DNA of 64,000 nucleotides from Mumia sp. zg.B17 (GTDB lineage: Bacteria > Actinomycetota > Actinomycetes > Propionibacteriales > Nocardioidaceae): positions 124,001-188,000 of the forward strand of contig NZ_JAHWCI010000008.1 in assembly GCF_019550915.1 (NCBI RefSeq), written 5' to 3'. The translations under genes were made by a program, and so were the position numbers. Numbering within the stretch: the first letter of the stretch is position 1; each line of letters opens with the position of its first letter. The notes below the pieces were generated by a model, which did no database searches, was not told the DNA's origin, and was given only the letters and a program-made list of their open reading frames with translations. This document shows positions 50,100 to 58,812 of the stretch, in pieces.

Positions 50100-50161
50100 G
50101 GGTTCCTCAGGGTAGGGCGACACTGGCGCGCCTACCCTCCACCAGAACGCACCAGGAACCC
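50100..50161. repeat. Nested inverted repeat at the MFS gene 5' end
   Basis: Outer arms GGGTTCCT / AGGAACCC (8 bp) and inner arms GGTAGG / CCTACC (6 bp). On the minus strand the outer arm includes part of the GAGGAA ribosome site of the MFS gene, so the fold could hide its start. Whether it is regulatory or also the terminator of the PASTA gene on the other side is open. Confidence 0.5.
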
Positions 50162-50196
50162 TGAACCCGTCAAGTCTAACCGGCGGCCGCAGCGGG

Positions 50197-51141
50197 CTAA
50201 CGCGGGACGCCTTCGAGCTCCACGAGCACCGAGGATCCGACGTCGACGACGGATCCCGCTCGTGGGGTGACCCGCGCCTGCGCGAAGCGCGTCGAGGTCG
50301 CGCCGTCCCGCGTCACCACGTCCAGCTCGAGGCCGACACGCGCGAGCCGGCGCCGCATCTCGCGCACGGTGGGCAGCGCGGAGTGACCGCCCGCCCCGCC
50401 ACTGACTCCCGCGCCCAGCTGGGGAACGGCGACCTGGTCGGGCGCCAGCACGCGCAGCGTCGAGATCAGCAGCTCGACCGAGCCGGCGGGGCCGCGGACC
50501 GTGAGGCGGACGTCGTGCGCGGGCACGACCACGACGGCCGTCGTGACGCCCGCCCTGGTCGACCGTGCCACGCCGTAGGGGACTCCGTCGAGGCGCGACG
50601 TCGGCCGGGGGTCACGCGACGACCCGCCGGTCGCCACCAGCGAGTCGAGCTGCACTGTCGTGATGCCGGCAGGTCTGGACGAGTGACAGGCGCGGAAGAC
50701 CCCGACGGTGAAGAAGTAGCCGTCGACGACGGGTTCGTCGCACTGCGGCTGCACCGACCTCCACGACACCGGGACGTCGATCACGATGCGGCCCCGTCCG
50801 ACCGGACGGACCCCCTGGTCCATCATCTCCGCGAGCGGGAGAGCCGAGGGCGTCGCGACGGCCGAAGGCACGGTGTCAGAACGCCCGGCGTCGGAGGGCC
50901 GCGACAGATCGTCGTCGCTCGCCGAGCCCCCGAGGAGCGACGGCACGAACGCGACCGCGAGGACCAGTACCGCGCAGGCCGCCGCCGCGAGCAGCGGGGC
51001 GACCCTCCTGCTGCGGGTCGGCGGAGGACCGGGGAGCCGCCCGGTACGGCGTCGCGCGGCGATGCGGTCGAGCAGCTCGTCTCCGTCGGGAGCCCGGTCT
51101 GCCACGGCGTCGAGGCGTTGCCGAAGATCGTCGTCGTTCAT
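50197..51141 (-). CDS. Membrane protein with C-terminal PASTA-like domain, probable anti-sigma partner
   Basis: A 314-residue protein. A short cytoplasmic N-terminus ([20 protein letters not shown]) and one membrane helix at about 47-70 precede an extracytoplasmic domain, and residues 245-314 resemble a PASTA repeat (LPTVREMRRRLARVGLELDV ... VTPRAGSVVDVGSSVLVELEG). The start overlaps the sigma-factor stop (ATGA), the usual place for an anti-sigma factor. The N-terminus does not show a clear zinc-type anti-sigma motif, so that role is inferred from position only. Confidence 0.7.
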   Translation of the reverse strand: MNDDDLRQRLDAVADRAPDGDELLDRIAARRRTGRLPGPPPTRSRRVAPLLAAAACAVLVLAVAFVPSLLGGSASDDDLSRPSDAGRSDTVPSAVATPSALPLAEMMDQGVRPVGRGRIVIDVPVSWRSVQPQCDEPVVDGYFFTVGVFRACHSSRPAGITTVQLDSLVATGGSSRDPRPTSRLDGVPYGVARSTRAGVTTAVVVVPAHDVRLTVRGPAGSVELLISTLRVLAPDQVAVPQLGAGVSGGAGGHSALPTVREMRRRLARVGLELDVVTRDGATSTRFAQARVTPRAGSVVDVGSSVLVELEGVPR

Positions 51142-51644
51142 GCCGTGGGCCCTTCGTCGGGGTCGGCGAGGTCGTCGCGCAACCGTGCGATGCCTCGCGC
51201 GAGCAGGCTGCGGACGGTCGCCGGTCGGCAGTCGAGCGCCTCGCCGATCGTCGCGTCGTCGAGGTCGACCCAGTAGCGGAGCACGATCGCCTTGCGTTGT
51301 CGATCGGTCAGCCGGTCGAGGCCGCGCCGCAGCGCGTCGACATCCTCGATGCCGACACCGCTGCCGGGATCGACGTGGAGGGCAGCGTCGTACGTGACCT
51401 CGTGCGGTCGGCGGCGCCGCCAACGGCTGCGCTGGAGGTTGGCCATGATCGTGGCGACGTACGCCTGCGGGTCGTCGGCGGCGGAGACCACCGGCCACGA
51501 GCGCCACAGCCTCTCGCACGTCTCCTGCGCGAGGTCGAGCGCGTCCTCGCGCGAGCCGGAGAGGAGGTAGGCGAGACGGACCAGCCACGTGGCGTGCTGG
51601 CGGACGAACGCGTCGGCGTCCGTCAGCGGAGGAGAGCCCGTCAT
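51138..51644 (-). CDS. ECF RNA polymerase sigma factor, SigE family
   Basis: A sigma-70 family protein of about 168 residues. Region 2 is [18 protein letters not shown], then [17 protein letters not shown]; region 4 is [20 protein letters not shown], then [23 protein letters not shown]. It matches the actinobacterial SigE-like group often paired with a membrane protein. ATG at 51644 is used; GTG at 51650 adds two residues. Confidence 0.92.
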   Translation of the reverse strand: MTGSPPLTDADAFVRQHATWLVRLAYLLSGSREDALDLAQETCERLWRSWPVVSAADDPQAYVATIMANLQRSRWRRRRPHEVTYDAALHVDPGSGVGIEDVDALRRGLDRLTDRQRKAIVLRYWVDLDDATIGEALDCRPATVRSLLARGIARLRDDLADPDEGPTA

Positions 51645-51796
51645 GGTCACACATCATGGACGCTCATGGAGACCGATGTGTTGCAGGTGGAGCCGACCCG
51701 CGGCGAGACCCGCAACCTCGTCGTCGGCGGGGTCGTCCTGAGTCGGGACGGCGGTGCTCGTCCTGTCGTTGCGGTGACACCACTACGCTGGCGACC

Positions 51797-52471
51797 GTGC
51801 CAGCGCCCCTGACCGAGCTCGTCGCCCCCGACTGGGCCGAGGCCCTCGAACCCGTCGCCCCGCAGGTGACAGCGATGGGGCACTTCCTCCGGGCGGAGAT
51901 CGCGGCCGGCCGAAGCTATCTCCCCGAGGGAAGCAAGGTGCTGCGCGCCTTCGCCGAGCCGATGGCCTCGGTCAAGGTGCTCGTCGTCGGACAGGACCCC
52001 TACCCGACACCGGGGCACGCCGTCGGGCTCTCGTTCTCGGTCGCTCCCCACGTACGGCCGGTGCCGCGCAGCCTGATGAACATCTTCGCCGAGATGCGGA
52101 CCGACCTCGGCATCCCCGAGCCCACCTCCGGCGACCTGACACCGTGGGCGAAGCAGGGTGTCCTCCTCCTCAACAGGGTCCTGACCGTCGAGCCTGGTCG
52201 CCCCGCGAGTCACCGCGGCAAGGGCTGGGAGGCCGTCACCGAGCAGGCGATCAAGGCGCTCGTCGCGCGGGACCAGCCTCTGGTCGCGCTGCTGTGGGGC
52301 CGTGACGCCCAGTCCCTGCAACCGTGGCTCGGAGACACCCCCGTGGTTGCCTCCCCGCACCCGAGCCCGCTCTCGGCGTCACGAGGCTTCTTCGGCTCCC
52401 GTCCGTTCAGCCGGGTCAACGGGGCGCTCTCGTCTCTCGGCAGTGCGCCTGTCGACTGGCGACTGCCCTGA
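51797..52471 (+). CDS. ung: Uracil-DNA glycosylase (family 1)
   Basis: A 224-residue base-excision repair enzyme. [20 protein letters not shown] holds the catalytic Asp and the water-activating GQDPYP motif, [16 protein letters not shown] follows, and [16 protein letters not shown] holds the His and Leu of the DNA-intercalation loop. Complete and of normal length. GTG at 51797 gives the expected N-terminus. Confidence 0.95.
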   Translation: MPAPLTELVAPDWAEALEPVAPQVTAMGHFLRAEIAAGRSYLPEGSKVLRAFAEPMASVKVLVVGQDPYPTPGHAVGLSFSVAPHVRPVPRSLMNIFAEMRTDLGIPEPTSGDLTPWAKQGVLLLNRVLTVEPGRPASHRGKGWEAVTEQAIKALVARDQPLVALLWGRDAQSLQPWLGDTPVVASPHPSPLSASRGFFGSRPFSRVNGALSSLGSAPVDWRLP

Positions 52472-52489
52472 TGCCCTAGCCTCGATCCC

Positions 52490-53665
52490 GTGACCCGAGA
52501 CCGCTCCGCAGTCCTCGCCAGTGGCTACAGCACGCTCGCGCGATGGTCCTGGCAGCTGATCGCCATCGCGATCGGCCTCTACATCCTGGGCTGGATCGTC
52601 GGCAAGTTCTGGATGATCGGCTACCCGGTCATGCTCGCCCTCATCGTGACCACCCTCCTGGGGCCGCCGGCGGCCTGGCTGCGAGGGCGGGGAGTGCCCG
52701 CGGCGGTGGCAGCCGTGATCGTGGTGCTGAGCTTCCTCGCGGTCCTGACCGGCGTGGTCGCCGTCCTCGCGCCGCAGGTCGCGGGACAGGTCGGGGACAT
52801 CGCCGCCGAGGGCGCGCGAGGTCTGCAGGCGATCCAGGACTGGGTCCAGGATGGCCCGCTCGGGGTCACTGAGAACCAGCTCGACAACGCGATCGAGTCG
52901 CTGCAGGACAAGCTCCGCGACAGCGCCGACGTCATCAGTGCCGGCGCGCTGTCCACCCTGGGCGCAGCGACCAACGTGCTCGTCAACACCGTCCTGGTGC
53001 TGATGCTGACGTTCTTCTTCGTCAAGGACGGCCACAAGTTCCTCCCCTGGATGCGCCGGACCCTGGGAGGACGCGCCGGGACCCACCTGAGCGAGGCCGG
53101 CAGCCGCGCCTGGGACACCCTCGGCGGGTTCATCCGCACCCAGGCGCTCGTCTCGTTCGTCGACGCGGTGTTCATCGGCATCGGGCTGGTGGTCCTCGAC
53201 GTCCCCCTGGCGGTGCCGCTCGCCGTCATCGTGTTCTTCGGCGGGTTCATCCCGATCGTGGGTGCCTTCGTCACCGGCGCGCTCGCCGTGCTGGTCACGC
53301 TGGTGACCAACGACTTCCGCGACGCCGTCATCATGCTCCTGGTGATCGTCGCCGTCCAGCAGCTCGAGGGCAACGTGCTCTCGCCCTGGCTCCAGGGCAA
53401 GGCGATGGACCTGCAGGCGGCGATCGTGCTGCTGGCGATCACCGCCGGCAGCTCGTTGTTCGGGATCACCGGCGCGTTCCTCGCCGTACCGGCCGTGGCG
53501 ACCGCCGCCGCGGTGCTCCGCTACGTCAACGAGCAGATCGCCCTGCGGTCGGGGGAGCCGTCGGATCCCCCGGACGACCCCGGTCCGGGGGATGCGACGC
53601 CCGGCGAGCCCGCCACCGGTGACCCGTCCCCGCGCGACCCGGGAGCGGAGCCGACACCGGCCTGA
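52490..53665 (+). CDS. AI-2E family transporter (PerM/YtqA-like)
   Basis: A 391-residue membrane protein. Two N-terminal membrane helices, a soluble helical segment, then five or six more helices with FFFVKDGHKFLPWM, FIPIVGAFVTGALAVLVTLV and LVIVAVQQLEGNVLSPWLQGKAM typical of the AI-2E/UPF0118 family. The C-terminal tail is Pro/Asp-rich (DPPDDPGPGD). Family members move autoinducer-like or sodium-coupled solutes; the substrate here is unknown. The last gene before a 346-base noncoding stretch. Confidence 0.9.
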   Translation: MTRDRSAVLASGYSTLARWSWQLIAIAIGLYILGWIVGKFWMIGYPVMLALIVTTLLGPPAAWLRGRGVPAAVAAVIVVLSFLAVLTGVVAVLAPQVAGQVGDIAAEGARGLQAIQDWVQDGPLGVTENQLDNAIESLQDKLRDSADVISAGALSTLGAATNVLVNTVLVLMLTFFFVKDGHKFLPWMRRTLGGRAGTHLSEAGSRAWDTLGGFIRTQALVSFVDAVFIGIGLVVLDVPLAVPLAVIVFFGGFIPIVGAFVTGALAVLVTLVTNDFRDAVIMLLVIVAVQQLEGNVLSPWLQGKAMDLQAAIVLLAITAGSSLFGITGAFLAVPAVATAAAVLRYVNEQIALRSGEPSDPPDDPGPGDATPGEPATGDPSPRDPGAEPTPA

Positions 53666-54011
53666 GCGTGGCCGAGGCGCCCGCGGCGGTCTGCGCACCC
53701 CTGCGGCGGGTGGGAGAATCGAGGGCGTGCTCGGTACGCGTACGACTCTCGTGGCGGTGACTTCTCCGTTCCTCCCACCCTGAGCGAGCACCCCCGCGAA
53801 GCGTTTGCGGGGAGCGGCTGCCGGGTACTTCAGGGCGCAGGAGGTGTGCCCATGTACGGATCCCGCGGAACTGCCGCGGCGAGCTCCAACCCGTCACCAC
53901 GCACGGTTGCGCTCCGCTCCCGACGCTCGCCTCGGCCGTCACCACGGTGACCCCGTGACGCGACCCGAGTGACAGCGAACCCACACTGACAGCCACGCAG
54001 GAGACCGCCTG
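53666..54011 (+). other. Structured leader upstream of the haem-oxygenase-like gene
   Basis: A 346-base gap rich in structure. GGGTGGGAG (53708-53716) pairs with CTCCCACCC (53772-53780), and GTGCTCG (53727-53733) pairs with CGAGCAC (53785-53791); the two helices cross, as in a pseudoknot or a pair of alternative folds. A third hairpin, CCCCGC/GCGGGG, is at 53792-53812. An 18-codon GTG reading frame (53727-53783, VLGTRTTLVAVTSPFLPP) runs through the crossing region. I recognise no known riboswitch class. Confidence 0.45.
53852..53950 (+). CDS. Possible small peptide gene (32 aa)
   Basis: ATG with an excellent AGGAGG 7 bases upstream opens a 32-residue reading frame, MYGSRGTAAASSNPSPRTVA and onwards, Ser/Pro/Arg-rich with a basic end. 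It lies in the leader of the haem-oxygenase-like gene. Composition and size do not show a function; it might be a translated leader peptide or chance. Confidence 0.3.
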   Translation: MYGSRGTAAASSNPSPRTVALRSRRSPRPSPR

Positions 54012-55040
54012 ATGCTTCTTCCCCGACCCCGCGGGCCGCTGAGCGCCCGCCTGCGTCGCCTCCTCCTCGACGGGGTCGAGGAGATCGACGACCTCGAGAC
54101 CGCTACGGAAGGTCACGCCTCGTCGGTTCCTCCCGACTCGGTGCTGCACGACGAGGACCTCCAGCTGAGCCTCTGGATGATCTACGAGCTGAGCTTCCGT
54201 GGCTTCGACGACGTCGATGACCGGTGGGAGTGGGCTCCCGAGATCGCGGGCCTCCGTACGGTGCTCGAGCGGCCGTTCGAGCAGTGGCTGCGTGACGTGA
54301 CCGAGGGATGGGTGAGCCGGACCCTCGCGGTCGAGGGTGACGTCGCCGACAAGATCTTTGCTCTCACCGACGGCTTCGACGAGGGGCCGGACCTGTCCCG
54401 CTTCATCCGCAAGGAGGCGACGCCCGACCACGTGCGCGACTTCCTGCGTCAACGCAGCATCTACCACCTCAAGGAGTCCGACCCCCACACGTTCGTCATC
54501 CCCCGACTCACCGGTCCCGCCAAGGCTCACCTGGTGGAGCTGCAGTACGACGAGTACGGCGGCGGACGCCCCGGGTTCCTGCACCACGAGCTGTTCGCGG
54601 TCACCCTTCGTGAGGCCGGGCTCGACGACGCGTACGGCGCCTACATCGAGGAGGCCGACGGACCCACCCTCGCCGCCACGAACGCCATGTCGCTCTTGTG
54701 CCTCCACCGGCGCCTCCGCGGGGTGGCGATGGGCCATCTCGCCGCCTTCGAGGCGACGAGCTCCATCCCCTGCCGCAGGATCGCCGCCGGCCTCCGTCGT
54801 ACGGGGTTCAGCGACGACGCTGCGCGCTACTACGACGAGCACGTCGAGGCCGACGCCGTCCACGAGCAGCTCGCCGCCCGCGAGATCTGCGGCACGCTCG
54901 TCGACTCCGGTGACGTCTCCGTGCGCGACGTCGTCTTCGGTGCGGCCGCGTGCCTCGTCCTCGACCGCTATCAGTCCGAGAGCCTGATGGCCCGCTGGGA
55001 CGGCGCCCACACGCCCGACCAGCTGGAGGCGGCCCGGTGA
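54012..55040 (+). CDS. Haem-oxygenase-like iron-containing redox protein
   Basis: A 342-residue protein of the haem-oxygenase-like (Haem_oxygenas_2) fold, whose members are diiron oxidases rather than true haem oxygenases. Helices with likely metal ligands include LSLWMIYELSF, HLVELQYDEYGGGRPGFLHHELFAV and ARYYDEHVEADAVHEQLAARE, where Glu, His and Asp recur at the right spacing. AGGAG lies 8 bases before the ATG. Coupled by GTGA to a CDGSH iron-sulfur gene, which could supply electrons. The reaction is unknown. Confidence 0.82.
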   Translation: MLLPRPRGPLSARLRRLLLDGVEEIDDLETATEGHASSVPPDSVLHDEDLQLSLWMIYELSFRGFDDVDDRWEWAPEIAGLRTVLERPFEQWLRDVTEGWVSRTLAVEGDVADKIFALTDGFDEGPDLSRFIRKEATPDHVRDFLRQRSIYHLKESDPHTFVIPRLTGPAKAHLVELQYDEYGGGRPGFLHHELFAVTLREAGLDDAYGAYIEEADGPTLAATNAMSLLCLHRRLRGVAMGHLAAFEATSSIPCRRIAAGLRRTGFSDDAARYYDEHVEADAVHEQLAAREICGTLVDSGDVSVRDVVFGAAACLVLDRYQSESLMARWDGAHTPDQLEAAR

Positions 55041-55279
55041 GCGGCTCGCTCGGCCGGCCCCGTCCCGAGGTGGTGCTCTGCCCGGGAGGCCCTGCCCTCA
55101 TCCGCAGCGACGTCCCTGCGGTCGACGTGGTCGTCACCGACGCGCAGCAGACGGTGGACAGGCCTGTGGTCGCCTTCTGCCGGTGCGGACGGACGGGACG
55201 CGAGCCCTGGTGCGACGGCACCCACAAGCTCGCGCGTGGCGCCGGCGCACCCAGGAAGCTGCCTCGATCGGATCGGTGA
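55037..55279 (+). CDS. CDGSH iron-sulfur domain protein
   Basis: An 80-residue small [2Fe-2S] protein with one CDGSH motif, FCRCGRTGREPWCDGTH, giving three Cys and one His ligand. GTG at 55037 overlaps the stop of the haem-oxygenase-like gene. In actinobacteria these two are a recurrent pair, which suggests an electron-transfer partner. Confidence 0.92.
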   Translation: MSGSLGRPRPEVVLCPGGPALIRSDVPAVDVVVTDAQQTVDRPVVAFCRCGRTGREPWCDGTHKLARGAGAPRKLPRSDR

Positions 55280-55410
55280 GACCTCGCGCACGACGAGGCC
55301 CGGCCGACTCGGCGCCGCAGGGCGTGCCGACAGCCATCGCGGCCCTTGCCGCCAACCGGTCGCGTCCCGCAGGGTGGAGGGGACCGACGATCCCGGAGAC
55401 GAGGACCTCC

Positions 55411-55881
55411 ATGCCTGAAGAGAGGCGCGTGCAGGGCGAGACGCTCGACGAGCGGCTGACCCGCAACTGGAGTGAGCTCCTCCAAGAGCTGAGGGTCGTG
55501 CAGACCGGTGTGCAGATCATCACCGCGTTCCTGCTCACGGTCGTGTTCACGAACCGCTTCGCCGAGCTGTCTCACGGCCAGGAGCTCGTCTACCTGGCGG
55601 TCCTGTCCGGCTCGGTCCTCGCCACGGCACTGCTCGTCGCGCCGGTGGCCATCCACCGCGCCCTGTTCCGGAAGGGGCAGCGGCTGTGGCTCGTGTCGGC
55701 GGCGCACGTGTGCGCGAGCCTGGGCCTGACGGCCTTCGCCTTCACCGTCTCCGGCGTGATGTGGCTGGTGTTCGACGTGGTCGTGGGACCGGTGTGGGCG
55801 TGGTGGGCGTTCGGCGCCTCAACGGTGGTGTTCGGATCACTCTGGGTGGGCCTGCCGCTGATCAACCGGCGTACGCGTTGA
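55411..55881 (+). CDS. DUF6328 membrane protein
   Basis: A 156-residue protein with four hydrophobic segments after a charged N-terminus: LTRNWSELLQELRVVQTGVQ is the family opening, and LLTVVFTNRFAELSHGQELVYLA, an IHRALFRKGQR loop and a WAWWAFG helix follow. ATG at 55411 has GAGG close upstream. Function unknown. Its last 45 bases overlap the convergent GAF-ANTAR gene. Confidence 0.82.
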   Translation: MPEERRVQGETLDERLTRNWSELLQELRVVQTGVQIITAFLLTVVFTNRFAELSHGQELVYLAVLSGSVLATALLVAPVAIHRALFRKGQRLWLVSAAHVCASLGLTAFAFTVSGVMWLVFDVVVGPVWAWWAFGASTVVFGSLWVGLPLINRRTR

Positions 55882-56571
55882 CGCCTCGGGAGCAGGCGGC
55901 AGCCTGCGTGTGGCGACGAACCGCTCGGCGACGAGCCGCAGCTTGAGGTTGTGGTGCTGGGAGTAGCGCTTGAGCACCTCGAACGCCCGTCGCTCGTCGA
56001 GGCCGAACCGCTCCATCAGGATGCCCTGCGCCTGGCCGATGAGCTTGCGTGCGTCGAGGGCGATGGTGAGATTGACCTCCTGCTCGGCTCGTGCCAACGC
56101 GATCGCCGCATGCCGGGCGAGCAGGTGCGCGAGGGCCTCGTCGTCGTCGAAGAAGAACCGCGGCTTCTCGGAGTAGAGCGAGACCATGCCGATGCGACGC
56201 CCGTCGTGGACCAGGCTGACCGCGAGAAGGCTCACAAGGTCCATCGCCGTGACCGCTGCGCACCACCGCGGCCACCGCGCCTCGTGCGCGAGATCGTTCG
56301 ACCTGAGCGTCCGGTCTCGACTCGCGGAGTACCACGGCCCCTCGTCCAGCTCGCGCTGCAGCTCGTCGGCACGACGGACGACGTCGGCCGTGGCGGCGAC
56401 CGTCTCGAAGTTTCCGCCGGCGCGGAGCATCTCGACCCCGGCGTGGTCCATCTCGAGGAGCTCGCAGAGGTACTTGACGACCTGCTCGGCGGTCGCCCGA
56501 GGGGAGTCCGCCGCGTGCAGCTCGACTGCGAGGTCGGTGAGCTCCTGAAGGTCGAGGACGTCGTCAGCCAT
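55837..56571 (-). CDS. GAF-ANTAR domain regulator
   Basis: A 244-residue two-domain protein. The N-terminal GAF domain (about 15-160) has RRIGMVSLYSEKPRFFFDDDEALA. The C-terminal ANTAR domain (about 165-225) has VNLTIALDARKLIGQAQGILMERFGLDERRAFEVLKRYSQ in shortened form (RKLIGQAQGILMERFGL), an RNA-binding helical bundle that prevents transcription termination at dual hairpins. The signal for the GAF domain is unknown. Widespread in actinobacteria. Confidence 0.93.
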   Translation of the reverse strand: MADDVLDLQELTDLAVELHAADSPRATAEQVVKYLCELLEMDHAGVEMLRAGGNFETVAATADVVRRADELQRELDEGPWYSASRDRTLRSNDLAHEARWPRWCAAVTAMDLVSLLAVSLVHDGRRIGMVSLYSEKPRFFFDDDEALAHLLARHAAIALARAEQEVNLTIALDARKLIGQAQGILMERFGLDERRAFEVLKRYSQHHNLKLRLVAERFVATRRLPPAPEASTRTPVDQRQAHPE

Positions 56572-56673
56572 ACGGTCTCGCCATCTCCGGAAGGAAGACT
56601 GCTGAGACCCTCACACTAGTCCCGGGCGGTTGTCGGGATCAACGACGGCCGCTCGTTCGGCTCGCCGGCGGTG

Positions 56674-57594
56674 TCAGCGGGTCGGCGCCGGTGTCAGGTG
56701 CGGCCGTCGCAGGGCCGAGCGGTCGGCAAGGTCGAGGATCCGAGACTGCACCTCGACCTCGGGGCAGACAGGGCGGCGCAGGGCGAGGGCTTGAGGGAGT
56801 CGGGTGAGCGCGTCGACGACCCCCAGGACCTCTGCCCACCCGGCGCGCGAGTGCCGGACGATCCTCCGCGCCACGGTGCGCGCCGGAAGCCGCATGACCG
56901 CGGTGAGGACGTCGTTGCGGGCCAGGCGTCGCCGGCGGCCGCGGGTGTCCTTGGCCGGGGCCGGCACATGGCGGGCGACGACGTCGTCCAGGTAGCACAG
57001 ACGGTGTCCGGCGTCGGCGAGGTCCAGCGCCACCCGTTCCTCCTCGCCGTAGATCTGCACCAAGGGATCGAAGCCGCCGACGTCGAGGAGCGCGTCGCGA
57101 CGTACGACGGCGGCGCAGGCCATGAACCCGAGCACCGTCGTCCCGGGGTCAGAGGTCGTCCGCGGAAGGGGTGAGCGGGCCAGCGCGTCGCAGAACGGAT
57201 CAGGCGTCGCGTCCTCGCCGACGAGCACGCGGGCTGCGACGAGACCGATCGACGGGTGGGCGTCCATGACGTCGGCGGCGAGCGCCAACGAGCCCGGAGC
57301 CCACCACGAGTCGTCGTCGGCGAACGCCACGTAGCGCGACGTGGCCGCCCGCGTGCCGACGTTGCGCGCGACAGCGCCGGTGTTCTCGTCGAGCTCGATC
57401 ACCCGTGCTTCGGGAACGAGCTCACGGGCCCTGTCGGAGGAACCGTCGGTCGAGCCGTTGTCGACGACGATGAGCGGGGGCTGGTTGTGGACGAGGGACC
57501 TCTCGAGTCGGGCTCGGCCGTCACGGGTGATTACGACGGTCGTGACCCGGTCGTCGGTCTCTGGGCGCTGCTGCGCTGCCGGTGACATGGTCAT
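56674..57594 (-). CDS. Glycosyltransferase family 2
   Basis: A 306-residue GT-A enzyme. TTVVITRDGRARLERSL and LIVVDNGSTDGSSDRARE bind the nucleotide sugar, and RYVAFADDDSWWAPGSL holds the DxD-like metal motif. YGEEERVALDLADAGHRL is the acceptor-side ED(Q)DL-like motif. It opens a divergent pair with the glycan operon on the plus strand and likely belongs to that cluster. ATG at 57594; a second ATG lies 6 bases inside. Confidence 0.9.
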   Translation of the reverse strand: MTMSPAAQQRPETDDRVTTVVITRDGRARLERSLVHNQPPLIVVDNGSTDGSSDRARELVPEARVIELDENTGAVARNVGTRAATSRYVAFADDDSWWAPGSLALAADVMDAHPSIGLVAARVLVGEDATPDPFCDALARSPLPRTTSDPGTTVLGFMACAAVVRRDALLDVGGFDPLVQIYGEEERVALDLADAGHRLCYLDDVVARHVPAPAKDTRGRRRRLARNDVLTAVMRLPARTVARRIVRHSRAGWAEVLGVVDALTRLPQALALRRPVCPEVEVQSRILDLADRSALRRPHLTPAPTR

Positions 57595-57630
57595 GGCTGG
57601 CCGGTGCCCATCGGTCACCACAGCAATCGA

Positions 57631-57653
57631 TCCACGGGCGGTTGATCCGTGGA
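57631..57653. promoter_or_regulatory. Palindrome in the divergent GT2/GT9 promoter
   Basis: TCCACGG-N9-CCGTGGA, a perfect 7+7 inverted repeat, followed by a CCGCGG direct repeat (CCGCGGACCACCGCGG). It sits in the 138-base gap between the two divergent glycan genes and could be an operator serving both. Confidence 0.45.
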
Positions 57654-57732
57654 CCATCTGCCGCGGACCACCGCGGAGAAGCGTTTGTCCGAGAACCGTT
57701 TCTCCGGTCGGCTTCCGGGGAACCGTGCCTCC

Positions 57733-58812
57733 ATGGACAACAGCAGAGGCGGTTCCAGACTGCTCGCGGTCCGGCTCGACAGTGCGGGTGACGTCCTCCT
57801 CGCCGGGCCGGCCGTACGAGCGATGGCCGCCCGCGGAACCGTGGATCTGCTCACCGGTCCGGCCGGAGCCGACGCGGCTCGTCTCCTTCCCGGTGTGGAC
57901 GAGGTCCACACCTGGTCCTGCCCATGGATCGTCGCCGACCCGCCTGCGGTCGATCCGGCCTCGACCGACGGGCTCGTCACGATGCTCGCCGGTCGCTACG
58001 ACCATGCGGTCGTGTTCACGTCCTTCCACCAGTCGGCCCTCCCGACCGCACTCCTGTTGAGGCTGGCCGGGGTGCGACGGATCAGTGCCTTCAGCGAGGA
58101 CTACCCCGGTTCGCTCCTCGACGACCGGGTGGCGCCGCCCGGGGACGTGCCGGAGGCTGAGCGGGCGCTGCACCTGGCGACCCAGGCCGGCTTCGCGCTG
58201 CCCGTCGGGGACGACGGCCTGCTCAGCGTCCGCACGGCTGCGGCCCCCGAGGGACTCGACCGAGGCCGGTTCGTCGTCGTCCACCCTGGCACGAGTGCTC
58301 CCGCACGGGCGTGGCCCGCGCAGCGGTGGCGCGACTGCGTCCGAGCGCTCGACGAGGCGGGGCACCGTGTCCTCGTCTCGGGCAGCCCCTCCGAACGCGA
58401 GCTCACCGCCGTCGTCGCCGGGTCGCGCGGAGTCGACCTCGGTGGACGGACCACCCTCGCGCAGCTGGCAGCCCTGCTGTCACGTGCCGACGCTCTCGTG
58501 GTGGCCAACACCGGACCGGCCCACCTCGCAGCGGCGACCCGCACACCCGTCGTCTCGCTCTTCGCGCCGACGGTGCCGTTGCGCCGGTGGGCGCCGTACG
58601 GTGTCCCGCTCGCCGTCCTGGGTGATCAGCAGGCGCCGTGCCGCGGGACGCGGGCTGTGCAGTGCCCGGTGCCGAACCACCCCTGCCTCGGGTCGGTGAC
58701 GGCTACCGACGTCGTGGAGGCGCTCGAAGAGCTGCTGCGACGGACGAACGGCCGCGGCACCTCATCCGCCGCGACGAATCCCCCTCCTAGGAAAAACGAG
58801 GTACACGCATGA
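57733..58812 (+). CDS. Glycosyltransferase family 9 (heptosyltransferase-like)
   Basis: A 359-residue GT-B enzyme of the ADP-heptose transferase family. LLAVRLDSAGDVLLAGPAVRAMA is the N-terminal motif. FVVVHPGTSAPARAWPAQRW and ALVVANTGPAHLAAATRTPVVSLFAP form the C-terminal nucleotide site. A Cys-rich segment near the end (QQAPCRGTRAVQCPVPNHPCLG) is typical of several GT9 proteins. First gene of the plus-strand glycan operon; overlaps the next start by ATGA. Confidence 0.92.
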   Translation: MDNSRGGSRLLAVRLDSAGDVLLAGPAVRAMAARGTVDLLTGPAGADAARLLPGVDEVHTWSCPWIVADPPAVDPASTDGLVTMLAGRYDHAVVFTSFHQSALPTALLLRLAGVRRISAFSEDYPGSLLDDRVAPPGDVPEAERALHLATQAGFALPVGDDGLLSVRTAAAPEGLDRGRFVVVHPGTSAPARAWPAQRWRDCVRALDEAGHRVLVSGSPSERELTAVVAGSRGVDLGGRTTLAQLAALLSRADALVVANTGPAHLAAATRTPVVSLFAPTVPLRRWAPYGVPLAVLGDQQAPCRGTRAVQCPVPNHPCLGSVTATDVVEALEELLRRTNGRGTSSAATNPPPRKNEVHA

